Below, in pieces: positions 17,375-25,695 of a DNA stretch of 64,000 bases (positions within the stretch are counted from its first letter, which is position 1; each line of letters starts with the position of its first letter). Both the position numbers and the translations under genes were made by a program. This DNA is from Mesorhizobium sophorae (GTDB lineage Bacteria; Pseudomonadota; Alphaproteobacteria; Rhizobiales; Rhizobiaceae), in NCBI RefSeq assembly GCF_002270415.1, contig NZ_NNRI01000008.1, forward strand, positions 411,001 through 475,000, given 5' to 3'. Below the pieces are notes generated by a model. It was not told the DNA's origin, ran no database searches, and saw only the letters and a program-made list of their open reading frames with translations.

Positions 17375-17394
17375 TTGTCTATATCAATAGACAA
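17375..17394 (+). promoter_or_regulatory. Candidate PhnF operator
   Basis: TTGTCTAT and ATAGACAA form a perfect 8-bp inverted repeat around ATCA. It lies just downstream of the predicted phnG transcription start, between the divergent phnF and phnG genes. GntR/HutC regulators bind symmetric sites of this kind, and repression by blocking transcription is inferred. Confidence 0.65.
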
Positions 17395-17418
17395 ATTTAG
17401 CCAAGAGGAATGTTGCTC

Positions 17419-17880
17419 ATGCGAGGACAGGAAGCCCGCGATCAGGCCGAGCGCAAGGCCGCCATGGCAACACTGGCGCAATCCAGCGGCGATGACGTCG
17501 TCCGGCTCTGGAACGAGTCCGGGCTGCCCTCGGAAGCTGAGCTGCTGCGCGGCCCGGAGACCGGCTTGGTCACCGTGCGCGGCCGCATCGGCGGTGGCGG
17601 CTCCCCCTTCAATGTCGGTGAGACGACGGTTACCCGCGCCACTGTCCGGCTGCCGTCCGGACAGGTCGGCCACTGCTATGCGCTTGGCCGCGACAAGCAG
17701 AAGGCAAGGCTGGCGGCGATCGCCGACGCGTTGTGGCAGGACCCGGCGCGTCGCGCCGAGGTCGAGACCGGGCTCATAGCGCCTCTGCGGTCGGCTCTGG
17801 CCACGGCGCATGAACGGCGCCGCGCCGAGACGGCGGCAACGAAGGTGGATTTCTTCACCATGGTTCGCGGAGAAGACTGA
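17419..17880 (+). CDS. phnG: C-P lyase complex subunit PhnG
   Basis: A 153-residue subunit of the PhnGHIJ carbon-phosphorus lyase core. The GGGGSPFNVGETTVTRATVRL segment, split by the conserved glycine run, and GHCYALGRDKQKA are typical of PhnG. ATG 17419 is chosen over 17410 because AGAGGA at 17404-17409 is nine bases from it but only adjacent to 17410. The stop overlaps the phnH start (TGATG). With PhnH, PhnI and PhnL it moves phosphonate onto ribose from ATP. Confidence 0.93.
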   Translation: MRGQEARDQAERKAAMATLAQSSGDDVVRLWNESGLPSEAELLRGPETGLVTVRGRIGGGGSPFNVGETTVTRATVRLPSGQVGHCYALGRDKQKARLAAIADALWQDPARRAEVETGLIAPLRSALATAHERRRAETAATKVDFFTMVRGED

Positions 17881-18491
17881 TGGACATCGCAGCGCAATCG
17901 ATCGAGGGCGGTTTCGCCGATCCGGTCTTCGACGCCCAGACCGTGTTTCGCGCCGTCATGGACGCGATGGCGCGGCCGGGCAGCATGCAGCCCCTGCCCG
18001 CCTTCGCCCGCCCGCCGGTGCCGCTTTCGGCGACCGCCGGCGCCGTAGCGCTGGCGCTTTGCGACAACGACACCCCGCTCTGGCTCGATCCCGCTTTGCA
18101 GGCCTCCGCCGCGATCAAATCCTGGCTTGGTTTCCACACCGGTGCGCCCTTGGCCAACACGCCGGCCGATGCGCATTTTGCTTTGATCGCCACGCCGGCC
18201 GAGATGATGGCACTCGATGGTTTTTCGCAAGGCACGCAGGACTATCCCGACCGCTCCACCACACTGATCCTGCAAGTCAGCGATCTCGTTTCGGGTGCCC
18301 CGCTGCTGCTCGAAGGCCCCGGCATCGAGACCAGTGCCACGATCGCGCCGGCGCAGATGCCGCGTCATTTCGTCGAACAGTGGAAGCAGAATAACCAGCG
18401 CTTTCCGCGCGGCGTCGATATCATCCTCGCCACATCGGATGGCGTCGCCTGTCTGCCGCGCACAACGCGCATCAAGACGATGGGGGCCTGA
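17880..18491 (+). CDS. phnH: C-P lyase complex subunit PhnH
   Basis: A 203-residue PhnH, a PLP-transferase-like fold lacking the cofactor, found as a dimer in the core complex. Early residues GGFADPVFDAQTVFRAVMDA and the following MARPG are characteristic. Its ATG overlaps the phnG stop by one base, and its stop is one base before the phnI start, so translation is tightly coupled. Confidence 0.93.
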   Translation: MDIAAQSIEGGFADPVFDAQTVFRAVMDAMARPGSMQPLPAFARPPVPLSATAGAVALALCDNDTPLWLDPALQASAAIKSWLGFHTGAPLANTPADAHFALIATPAEMMALDGFSQGTQDYPDRSTTLILQVSDLVSGAPLLLEGPGIETSATIAPAQMPRHFVEQWKQNNQRFPRGVDIILATSDGVACLPRTTRIKTMGA

Positions 18492-18492
18492 G

Positions 18493-19605
18493 ATGTATGT
18501 CGCGGTAAAAGGTGGCGAGGCGGCCATTGCCAACGCCCACAGCCTGCTCGCCGACCGCCGGCGCGGCGACCGTTCCGTGCCCGCCCTTCGGCTCGACCAG
18601 ATCGTCGAACAGTTGGCGCTTGGCGTCGACCGGGTGATGAGCGAAGGCTCGCTCTACGACCGCGAGCTGGCGGCGCTTGCCATCGTCCAGGCGCGCGGCG
18701 ACCTGATCGAAGCGATCTTCCTGGTGCGCGCCTACCGCACCACGTTGCCGCGCTTCGGCTATTCCAAGGCGATCGACACCGCCACCATGCTGGTCGAGCG
18801 GCGCGTTTCGGCGACCTACAAGGACCTGCCCGGCGGCCAGCTGCTCGGCCCGACCTTTGACTACACGCACCGGCTGCTCGACCCCGAGCTTGCCGCCGGC
18901 GGCGATGTCGCCGAGCCGCTGCAGCGCGAGACCGAAACGCAAGCCATGCCCCGCGTCTCGGCGATCTTGGCCCGAGAGGGCCTGATCGAGCCGGATGGCG
19001 AGATGCCGCAGGACCATGTCCCCGGCGACATCACCCGCGAGCCGCTGGAATTCCCGATGGCGCGCGATATCCGCCTGCAGGCGCTGTCACGCGGCGATGA
19101 GGGCTTTTTGCTGGCGCTCGGCTATTCCACGCAGCGCGGCTATGCCCGCAACCATCCCTTCGTCGGCGAGATCCGCATCGGCGAGGTCGAGCTGGAACTG
19201 GATGTCCCCGAACTCCCGTTCGCCGTGCCGCTCGGCACGGTGCGGGTCACCGAATGCCAGATGGTTAACCAGTTCAAGGGCTCGGCCAAGGCGCCGCCGC
19301 AATTCACCCGCGGCTACGGCCTGGTCTTCGGCCAGAGCGAGCGCAAGGCGATGGCGATGGCGCTGTGCGATCGGGCGCTGCGCGCTGCGGAACTCGGCGA
19401 AGATGTCGTCGCCGCCGCGCAGGACGAGGAGTTCGTCATCTCGCATTCCGACAATGTCCAGGCGACCGGCTTCGTCGAGCACCTGAAGCTCCCGCACTAT
19501 GTCGACTTCCAGGCCGAACTCGACCTCGTGCGCCGCATGCGCGCCGAATATGACGCCCGCGAAAACCCGGTGAAGGCGGACGACAAGAGGGAGGCCGCGG
19601 AATGA
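18493..19605 (+). CDS. phnI: C-P lyase complex subunit PhnI (nucleosidase)
   Basis: A 370-residue PhnI, which displaces adenine from ATP so that phosphonate is attached to ribose 5'-triphosphate. MYVAVKGGEAAI at the start and the segment GYSTQRGYARNHPFVGEIR are family hallmarks. The open frame extends upstream into phnH, but ATG 18493 directly after the phnH stop is the normal start. The stop is followed by a 265-bp gap before phnJ, which is unusual because these genes are normally adjacent. That gap holds an antisense ORF. Confidence 0.95.
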   Translation: MYVAVKGGEAAIANAHSLLADRRRGDRSVPALRLDQIVEQLALGVDRVMSEGSLYDRELAALAIVQARGDLIEAIFLVRAYRTTLPRFGYSKAIDTATMLVERRVSATYKDLPGGQLLGPTFDYTHRLLDPELAAGGDVAEPLQRETETQAMPRVSAILAREGLIEPDGEMPQDHVPGDITREPLEFPMARDIRLQALSRGDEGFLLALGYSTQRGYARNHPFVGEIRIGEVELELDVPELPFAVPLGTVRVTECQMVNQFKGSAKAPPQFTRGYGLVFGQSERKAMAMALCDRALRAAELGEDVVAAAQDEEFVISHSDNVQATGFVEHLKLPHYVDFQAELDLVRRMRAEYDARENPVKADDKREAAE

Positions 19606-19607
19606 CC

Positions 19608-19805
19608 TTAGCTGCTCCCGCCATGCCCGCCATCGTGGGAATGGCCGCCACCATAGCCTCCGCCGTAGCCACTGCTACCGGCAACGGTCTCGCCTGTCGC
19701 CCCCTCCTTCGGTGCGGGCAGGACCATGCGTCGAAGGAAAAAGAAGACGGCGCCAACAAATACCAGCAGCAGAATTCCCAAATGCGTCCATCCGGCAGAG
19801 GTCAT
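19608..19805 (-). CDS. Small Gly/His-rich single-span membrane protein, antisense inside the phn operon
   Basis: A predicted 65-residue protein encoded against the operon, filling most of the phnI-phnJ gap. Residues 6-24 (WTHLGILLLVFVGAVFFFL) form one membrane span followed by RR, and the C-terminus is rich in glycine and histidine (YGGGYGGGHSHDGGHGG). Its stop is two bases from the phnI stop. A TTG at 19841 would add 12 residues, but ATG 19805 directly precedes the membrane span. The composition is more protein-like than random antisense sequence. I do not recognise the family. Metal binding by the His-rich tail is only a guess. Confidence 0.5.
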   Translation of the reverse strand: MTSAGWTHLGILLLVFVGAVFFFLRRMVLPAPKEGATGETVAGSSGYGGGYGGGHSHDGGHGGSS

Positions 19806-19870
19806 CAGGGTTCGTCCCGTTTCCCGTGTCCTGGAAGTCAATTCAATAGAACAATTCAGGCCTGATCGCC

Positions 19871-20752
19871 ATGACCGACATCGCCACCTACAACTTCGCC
19901 TATCTCGACGAGCAGACTAAGCGGATGATCCGCCGCGCGATCCTCAAGGGCATCGCCATCCCCGGCTATCAGGTGCCGTTCGCCTCGCGCGAAATGCCGA
20001 TGCCCTATGGCTGGGGCACCGGCGGCGTCCAGGTCACCGCTTCGATCATCGGCCCGGACGATGTGCTGAAGGTCATCGACCAGGGCGCCGACGACACCAC
20101 CAACGCGGTCTCGATCCGCGCCTTCTTCAAGAAGGTCGCCAACGTCGCCGTGACGACCGATACCGCCAGCGCCACCATCATCCAGACCCGCCACCGCATC
20201 CCCGAGCATCCGCTGACGGCAGGCCAGGTGCTGGTCTATCAGGTGCCGATCCCCGAACCCTTGCGCTTCCTCGAGCCGCGCGAAACCGAAACGCGGAAAA
20301 TGCATGCGCTGGAGGAATACGGCCTGATGCACGTCAAGCTCTACGAGGACATCGCCAGGCACGGCCGCATCGCCACTACCTACGCCTATCCGGTCAAAGT
20401 CGAGGGTCGCTATGTGATGGACCCGTCGCCGACGCCGAAATTCGACAATCCCAAGATGCACCGCTCGCCCGCTTTGCAGCTGTTCGGCGCCGGCCGCGAA
20501 AAGCGTATCTATGCCGTGCCGCCCTTCACCGAAGTGGTCAGCCTCGACTTCGAGGACCATCCGTTCGAGGTGCAGACGTTCGACCAGCCCTGCGCGCTGT
20601 GCGCGGCCGAGAATGTCTATCTCGACGAGGTCATCCTCGACGACCATGGCGGCCACATGTTCGTCTGCTCCGACACCGATCACTGCGAGAAGCGGCGTGA
20701 AGAGGGCCATCGCGGCCATCTTGCCCCTGAGATGACGGAGCCAGCGCAATGA
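19871..20752 (+). CDS. phnJ: Carbon-phosphorus lyase, radical SAM enzyme PhnJ
   Basis: This 293-residue protein is the catalytic C-P lyase, which uses an iron-sulfur cluster and S-adenosylmethionine to release alkane and form 5-phosphoribosyl 1,2-cyclic phosphate. The cysteines fall at residues 241, 244, 266 and 272 (CALC, then FVCSDTDHC). This is the same C-X2-C-X21-C-X5-C spacing and numbering as in E. coli PhnJ, where 272 is the catalytic thiol. Length is normal. The stop overlaps the phnK start as ATGA. Confidence 0.97.
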   Translation: MTDIATYNFAYLDEQTKRMIRRAILKGIAIPGYQVPFASREMPMPYGWGTGGVQVTASIIGPDDVLKVIDQGADDTTNAVSIRAFFKKVANVAVTTDTASATIIQTRHRIPEHPLTAGQVLVYQVPIPEPLRFLEPRETETRKMHALEEYGLMHVKLYEDIARHGRIATTYAYPVKVEGRYVMDPSPTPKFDNPKMHRSPALQLFGAGREKRIYAVPPFTEVVSLDFEDHPFEVQTFDQPCALCAAENVYLDEVILDDHGGHMFVCSDTDHCEKRREEGHRGHLAPEMTEPAQ

Positions 20753-21525
20753 CCGACGAACCGCTGCTGCGCGTCTCGGCGCTTTCCAAATTCTACGGCT
20801 CGCGCGTCGGCTGCGACAACGTCTCCTTCGACCTGTCGCCTGGCGAAGTTCTGGCTGTGGTCGGCGAGTCCGGTTCCGGCAAGACGACCGTGCTCAACTG
20901 CCTGTCGACCCGACTGCTGCCGAGTTCCGGCACCGCCAGCTACCGCATGCGCGACGGCCAGTTCCGAGAACTCTACCGGATGAGCGAGGCCGAGCGCCGC
21001 TTCCTGATGCGCACCGACTGGGGTTTTGTCCACCAGAATCCGGCCGACGGCCTGCGCATGACGGTGTCGGCCGGCGCCAATGTCGGCGAGCGGCTGATGG
21101 CGGTCGGCGACCGCCACTATGGCAAGATCCGCGCTACAGCCGTCGACTGGCTGTCGCGCGTCGAGATCGATGAAGACCGCATCGACGACGAGCCGCGCGC
21201 TTTTTCCGGCGGTATGCGCCAGCGCCTGCAGATCGCCCGCAACCTCGTCACCGGGCCACGGCTGGTGTTCATGGATGAGCCGACAGGCGGCCTCGACGTC
21301 TCGGTGCAGGCACGCCTGCTCGACCTGCTGCGCGGCCTGGTCACCGACCTTGGTCTCGCCGCCATCGTCGTCACCCACGACCTTGCCGTGGCGCGTCTTC
21401 TGTCGCAGCGCATGATGGTGATGAAGGATGGCCGCGTCGTCGAAAGCGGTCTCACGGACCGCGTACTCGATGACCCGCGCGCACCCTACACCCAGCTTCT
21501 CGTTTCCTCGATACTACAGGTGTAA
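20749..21525 (+). CDS. phnK: C-P lyase-associated ATPase PhnK
   Basis: A 258-residue ABC-type ATPase that docks on the PhnGHIJ core rather than on a permease. Walker A is GESGSGKTT, the signature is FSGGMRQRLQIARNL, Walker B is LVFMDEPTGGLDVSVQ, and the H-loop is VVTHDLAVA. The long insert DGQFRELYRMSEAERR typical of PhnK distinguishes it from peptide transporter ATPases. It is translationally coupled to phnJ. Confidence 0.94.
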   Translation: MTDEPLLRVSALSKFYGSRVGCDNVSFDLSPGEVLAVVGESGSGKTTVLNCLSTRLLPSSGTASYRMRDGQFRELYRMSEAERRFLMRTDWGFVHQNPADGLRMTVSAGANVGERLMAVGDRHYGKIRATAVDWLSRVEIDEDRIDDEPRAFSGGMRQRLQIARNLVTGPRLVFMDEPTGGLDVSVQARLLDLLRGLVTDLGLAAIVVTHDLAVARLLSQRMMVMKDGRVVESGLTDRVLDDPRAPYTQLLVSSILQV

Positions 21526-21528
21526 CCC

Positions 21529-22236
21529 ATGCCGACGCCCCTCGTTGTCTCCGACGTCGCCAAGAGCTTCACCATGCATCTGCGCGACGGCATCAAACTG
21601 CCTGTAGTCGCCGGTGTCTCGTTCTCGATCAGGGCTGGTGAATGCACCGTGCTCGGCGGCCCGTCCGGCGCCGGCAAGAGCTCGATCCTGAAGATGCTCT
21701 ACGGCAACTACGCCGTCGACGAGGGCCAGATCATCGTCAAGCACGATGACGGGCTGATTGATCTCGCCACCGCCAGTCCGCGCACCGTGCTTTCCATACG
21801 CCGGCAAACGATCGGCTATGTCAGCCAGTTCCTGCGCACCGTGCCGCGCGTCTCGGCGCTGGATGTCGTCGCCGAACCGTTGGTCGAGCGCGGCGAGGAC
21901 CGCGAGAACGCGCGCGGCAAGGCACGCGCCTTGCTGGCGCAGCTCAACCTGCCGGAAAAACTCTGGGCGTTGCCACCGGCAACCTTCTCCGGCGGCGAGC
22001 AACAGCGCGTCAACATCGCGCGCGGCTTCATCACCGAGCACCCGATCCTGCTGCTCGACGAACCGACCGCCTCGCTCGATGCCAGGAACCGCGACGTGGT
22101 GATTGAACTCATCGCCGCCAAGAAGGCCGCGGGCGTCGCCCTGCTCGGCATCTTTCACGACCAGGACGTGCGCGAGGCCGTCGCCGACCGCATCATCGAC
22201 GTCACTGCTTTCGCGCCCGGAAAAATCGCCGCATGA
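21529..22236 (+). CDS. phnL: C-P lyase-associated ATPase PhnL
   Basis: A 235-residue second ABC-type ATPase of the complex. Walker A is GPSGAGKSS, the signature is [15 protein letters not shown], Walker B is [15 protein letters not shown] and the H-loop region is [10 protein letters not shown]. The H-loop uses FHD, as in other PhnL proteins. It starts three bases after the phnK stop and overlaps the next gene by four bases (ATGA). Family knowledge links it to phosphonate-ribose formation with PhnGHI. Confidence 0.94.
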   Translation: MPTPLVVSDVAKSFTMHLRDGIKLPVVAGVSFSIRAGECTVLGGPSGAGKSSILKMLYGNYAVDEGQIIVKHDDGLIDLATASPRTVLSIRRQTIGYVSQFLRTVPRVSALDVVAEPLVERGEDRENARGKARALLAQLNLPEKLWALPPATFSGGEQQRVNIARGFITEHPILLLDEPTASLDARNRDVVIELIAAKKAAGVALLGIFHDQDVREAVADRIIDVTAFAPGKIAA

Positions 22237-22850
22237 CGAAAAAACTGTCAGAGACGCCGCTGATCCACCCGACGGCGGACGTGCAGAACTCGACGCTTGG
22301 CCGCTGGACCGAGATCGCCGACCGCAGCCGGGTTTCCGAAAGCGAACTCGGCGATTATTCCTACATGATGCAGGACTGCGCCGTCTGGTGCGCGACGATC
22401 GGCAAGTTTTCCAACATTGCAGCCAGCGTGCGCATCAACGCCACCAACCACCCTACATGGCGGCCGACGCTGCACCATTTCACCTACCGCGCCTCGGACT
22501 ATTGGGACGACGCCGAGCACGAGAGCGAGTTCTTCGCCCAGCGACGCGCCAAGCGGGTCACCATCGGCCACGACACCTGGCTCGGTCACGGCTCGACCAT
22601 CCTGCCCGGCGTCACTGTTGGCGATGGCGCCGCGGTCGGCGCCGGTGCCGTCGTCTCGAAGGATGTCGCACCTTACACCATCGTCGGCGGCGTGCCGGCC
22701 AGACCGATCCGCGAGCGTTTCGACCGCCGCACCGCCGAACGCTACCAGGCGCTCGCCTGGTGGGACTGGGACCATGCCAAGCTGCGGACAGCACTGGATG
22801 ATTTCCGGGAACTGTCGGCCGAGGCCTTTCTGGAAAAATATTGCGAATAG
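22233..22850 (+). CDS. Phosphonate-operon hexapeptide-repeat acyltransferase
   Basis: A 205-residue left-handed beta-helix transferase. Imperfect hexapeptide repeats run through residues 10-50 ([16 protein letters not shown]) and 105-150 ([30 protein letters not shown]), with the family ending [13 protein letters not shown]. It belongs to the hexapeptide subfamily found specifically in C-P lyase operons. It probably plays the role of PhnO, acetylating aminoalkylphosphonates, but this is inferred. ATGA overlap couples it to phnL. Confidence 0.85.
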   Translation: MTKKLSETPLIHPTADVQNSTLGRWTEIADRSRVSESELGDYSYMMQDCAVWCATIGKFSNIAASVRINATNHPTWRPTLHHFTYRASDYWDDAEHESEFFAQRRAKRVTIGHDTWLGHGSTILPGVTVGDGAAVGAGAVVSKDVAPYTIVGGVPARPIRERFDRRTAERYQALAWWDWDHAKLRTALDDFRELSAEAFLEKYCE

Positions 22851-22936
22851 GCGATCACATCATTGTCATGGGTGAGCCTGTTTCATCTCCCTGACACATC
22901 GCCGGGGCAGGACGCCATCTGCCCTGGAGATCGCAA

Positions 22937-23647
22937 ATGCCTGTTTCTGTCAGACCCTCGCTCGCCGGATTCTTTGCCGGCTCCAATCCGAATCCACCCG
23001 TTCATCTCGGCACGCGCTACGACATGTCGGGCAATTTCCTGATCGAGCCTGGCAACACGGTCGTCAGCCATCTCGTCAGCGGTTCGCCCTCCGAGGCCGT
23101 GGTGCTTGCGGTGCGCGACCGGATGCTGGCGATGCCCGATGCCGACCGGCTGGCCTTCACCCCCGTCTCCAGCCTGCACATGACGCTGTTCCAGGGCATC
23201 ATCGAATATCGCCGCCGCTTGCCCTACTGGCCACATGACGTGCCGCTCGACACCAGCATCGACGCCATGACCCGCCTCTATTTGGAACGCTTGAAGGGCT
23301 TCAAGGGCCTCGGCCCGTTCAACATCAAGGTGGTCGAAATCGTACCGACTGGCCTTACCGTTGCCGGCGCGACCGACGAGGACGTGCGCATCATGGGCGC
23401 ATGGCGCGATACCTTGGCGGTGCCGTTCGGCTACAGGCATCCCGATCACGACAGCTACGTCTTCCACATCACCTTCGCATATCAGATCCAGCGTCTTGCG
23501 GATGACAGGGCGGCCGCATGGCAGCAACTGTTCGATGACTCTCTCGCGCTTTTCGCGCGGCAGGCTCCGGCGATCGAGATCAAGGCGCCGGCCTTCTGCA
23601 GCTTCAGGGACATGGAGCATTTCGAGGAGTTGCAGGTGCTCGGCTGA
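22937..23647 (+). CDS. DUF1868-like 2H phosphoesterase-fold protein
   Basis: A 236-residue protein with the two H-x-T motifs of the 2H (LigT-like) phosphoesterase fold, HMT at residues 81-83 and HIT at 177-179, spaced as in a bilobed 2H enzyme. These enzymes hydrolyse 2',3'- or 1'',2''-cyclic phosphates of ribose. It lies between the phn core genes and phnC on the same strand, and no phnP gene is present. Hydrolysis of the cyclic ribose phosphate made by PhnJ is therefore an attractive but unproven role. The start at 22937 is preceded by GGAGATCGCAA. Confidence 0.78.
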   Translation: MPVSVRPSLAGFFAGSNPNPPVHLGTRYDMSGNFLIEPGNTVVSHLVSGSPSEAVVLAVRDRMLAMPDADRLAFTPVSSLHMTLFQGIIEYRRRLPYWPHDVPLDTSIDAMTRLYLERLKGFKGLGPFNIKVVEIVPTGLTVAGATDEDVRIMGAWRDTLAVPFGYRHPDHDSYVFHITFAYQIQRLADDRAAAWQQLFDDSLALFARQAPAIEIKAPAFCSFRDMEHFEELQVLG

Positions 23648-23683
23648 TCGACACCACCAGGCGCCTGACGCCGCGCCTGTGGG

Positions 23684-23712
23684 CAGTAACAAAACTGACA
23701 TCAATCCGACAC
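23684..23712 (+). promoter_or_regulatory. Candidate PHO box upstream of phnC
   Basis: Three units with an 11-bp period, CAGTAAC (23684), CTGACAT (23695) and CCGACAC (23706), resemble the PhoB half-site CTGTCAT. The best adjacent pair matches 11 of 14 positions. No clear -10 follows, so this is weaker than the phnG box. Confidence 0.42.
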
Positions 23713-23781
23713 CGCAGGTTCATGGCGCTGCGCTAGCGAAGTTCTTAACAGACCTTCAACGCGACTGGACTGGAAACGACC

Positions 23782-24630
23782 ATGTCAGCCACGCTCGAAA
23801 TCCGCGGCGTCACCCGACGATTTGGCAAGAACACTGCCGTCAGCGATATCAACGTCTCGATCCCGCAGGGTCAGATGGTCGGCATTATCGGCCGTTCGGG
23901 TGCCGGCAAATCAACCCTTCTTCGCATGATCAATCGTCTCATCGATCCCAGCCAGGGATCGATTTTTTTTGACGGCGCCGAGGTTTCCCAGCTCCGCGGT
24001 TCGCCGCTCCGGCGCTGGCAGCGCGACTGCGCCATGATCTTCCAGCAATTCAACCTGGTGCCGCGCCTCGACGTGCTGACCAATGTGCTGCTCGGCAAGC
24101 TGAACCACCGTTCGACCATGTCGAACCTGCTCGGCATGTTTTCCCGCGCCGAGTGCGCCGAGGCGGTCGCCGCGCTCGAGCGGCTCGACATTGCCCGCAC
24201 CGCAATGCAGCCTGCCGGTACTTTGTCGGGTGGCCAGCAGCAGCGCGTCGCCATTGCCCGCGCCATGATGCAGCAGCCCAAGGTGATCCTCGCCGACGAG
24301 CCGATCGCTTCGCTCGACCCACTCAACGCCAAGGTGGTGATGGATTCGCTGCAGGACATCAATCTGCGGGAAGGCATCACCGTCGTCACCAATCTGCACA
24401 CGCTGGACACTGCCCGCGCCTACTGCAACCGCATCATCGGCATGGCCGCCGGCAAGGTCGTCTTCGACGGCCCGCCGGAAGAGCTCAACCGCGAGGCCGT
24501 CCGTCTCGTCTATGGCGCCGACAGCAATGGCGGCGAAATCTCCGAAGCCATCACCTCGACCAGCATCGCCTACAAGCAAAAGATCACTGCATCCGCCGGA
24601 CCGCTCGAGCCCGCATTCCCGGGATATTGA
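23782..24630 (+). CDS. phnC: Phosphonate ABC transporter ATP-binding protein PhnC
   Basis: A 282-residue import ATPase. Walker A is [10 protein letters not shown]-loop [20 protein letters not shown], signature [15 protein letters not shown] and Walker [13 protein letters not shown]. The H-loop reads [10 protein letters not shown] as in other PhnC proteins. The N-terminal [17 protein letters not shown] is family-typical. It begins the phnCDEE transporter genes, possibly with its own PHO-box promoter. Confidence 0.93.
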   Translation: MSATLEIRGVTRRFGKNTAVSDINVSIPQGQMVGIIGRSGAGKSTLLRMINRLIDPSQGSIFFDGAEVSQLRGSPLRRWQRDCAMIFQQFNLVPRLDVLTNVLLGKLNHRSTMSNLLGMFSRAECAEAVAALERLDIARTAMQPAGTLSGGQQQRVAIARAMMQQPKVILADEPIASLDPLNAKVVMDSLQDINLREGITVVTNLHTLDTARAYCNRIIGMAAGKVVFDGPPEELNREAVRLVYGADSNGGEISEAITSTSIAYKQKITASAGPLEPAFPGY

Positions 24631-24731
24631 GTCAAGAAAGAGCGACCTGGATCGCCAGCCCGCGTCAAGGGCACCTGTCAGAATAACCAACGCTACCGGC
24701 GCGGGGCCGGAACCCACAGGAGAGATATCCA

Positions 24732-25640
24732 ATGTTCAGGAAGATGGTTTTTAGCGCCGTTTCGGTGCTCGCCATGGCAACCAGCATGGCCCACGCCGCC
24801 GATATGAAGGAATTCCGCGTCGGTATCCTTGGCGGCGAGAACGAAACCGACCGGCTGCGCAACTACCAGTGCCTGGCCGACCATCTGAAGGCCGAATTTG
24901 GCTTCGAGAAGGTCTCGCTGTTCCCCGCCGCCGACTATGACGGCGTCATCCAGGGCCTGCTCGGCGGCACCCTCGACTTCGCCGAACTCGGCGCTTCCGG
25001 CTATGCCAGCGTCGCCCTCAAGGACCCGAAGGCGGTAACCCCGATCCTCACCACCCAGCAGACCGACGGCGCCACCGGCTACTATTCGATCGGCCTGGCG
25101 CTGAAGTCTTCCGGCATCACCGACATCAAGTCGGCCAAGGGCAAGAAGCTCGGCTACGCCGATCCGGATTCGACCTCCGGCTATCTGATCCCGCTGACCC
25201 AGATCCCGAAGGACACTGGCGCTTCGAACGAAACCTTCTTCGCTTCGACCCAGTTCAATGGCGGCCACGAGAACAACGTTCTGGCCGTGCGTGACGGCAA
25301 GGTCGACGTCGCGGTGGACGATTCCTCGGGCATCGGCGATTTCAAGAACGGCTACACCTCCGGCACCTTCCACAAGGAAGTCGCCAAGGGCGCCGTCGAC
25401 CCTAACGACTTCGTCGAAGTCTGGCGCTCGGGCCTGATCCCGAACGGCCCGCTGGTCGTGCGCACCGCGCTCGGCGACGACATGACCGCCAAGCTGACTG
25501 CCTTCTTCACGGCCCTGCCGGCCAAGGACAAGGCTTGCTTCGAGGGCGTCGAAGGCGGCGATTTCACCGGCTACGTTCCGGTGAAGGCGGACTTCTACAA
25601 CGTCATCGTCGAAGCCCGTAAGGCGGCCATCGGCGGCTAA
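24732..25640 (+). CDS. phnD: Phosphonate ABC transporter substrate-binding protein PhnD
   Basis: A 302-residue periplasmic protein. The signal peptide, residues 1-22, ends AHA, and the mature chain ADMKEFRVGILGGENETDRLRN is the PhnD opening. LGYADPDSTSGYLIP and NNVLAVRDGKVDVAVDDSSG are ligand-site regions of the family. GGAGAGATATCC precedes the ATG. A good terminator-like hairpin follows the stop, so its message may exceed that of the permeases. Confidence 0.93.
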   Translation: MFRKMVFSAVSVLAMATSMAHAADMKEFRVGILGGENETDRLRNYQCLADHLKAEFGFEKVSLFPAADYDGVIQGLLGGTLDFAELGASGYASVALKDPKAVTPILTTQQTDGATGYYSIGLALKSSGITDIKSAKGKKLGYADPDSTSGYLIPLTQIPKDTGASNETFFASTQFNGGHENNVLAVRDGKVDVAVDDSSGIGDFKNGYTSGTFHKEVAKGAVDPNDFVEVWRSGLIPNGPLVVRTALGDDMTAKLTAFFTALPAKDKACFEGVEGGDFTGYVPVKADFYNVIVEARKAAIGG

Positions 25641-25653
25641 CGGCAAAAATCAG

Positions 25654-25680
25654 AAGGGCGGTGTTCAAAACACCGCCCTT
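25654..25680 (+). terminator. Hairpin after phnD
   Basis: AAGGGCGGTGTT (25654-25665) pairs perfectly with AACACCGCCCTT (25669-25680) around CAA and is followed by TCTGTTTG. As it lies before phnE, it probably gives partial termination and sets a high PhnD-to-permease ratio. Confidence 0.78.
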
Positions 25681-25695
25681 TCTGTTTGTCCGATC

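Noticed and set aside
22864..22890. TTGTCAT followed by CTGTTTCAT considered as a PHO box before the 2H gene
   Set aside because: The spacing is 15 bp rather than the required 11-bp period, and no third unit restores it.
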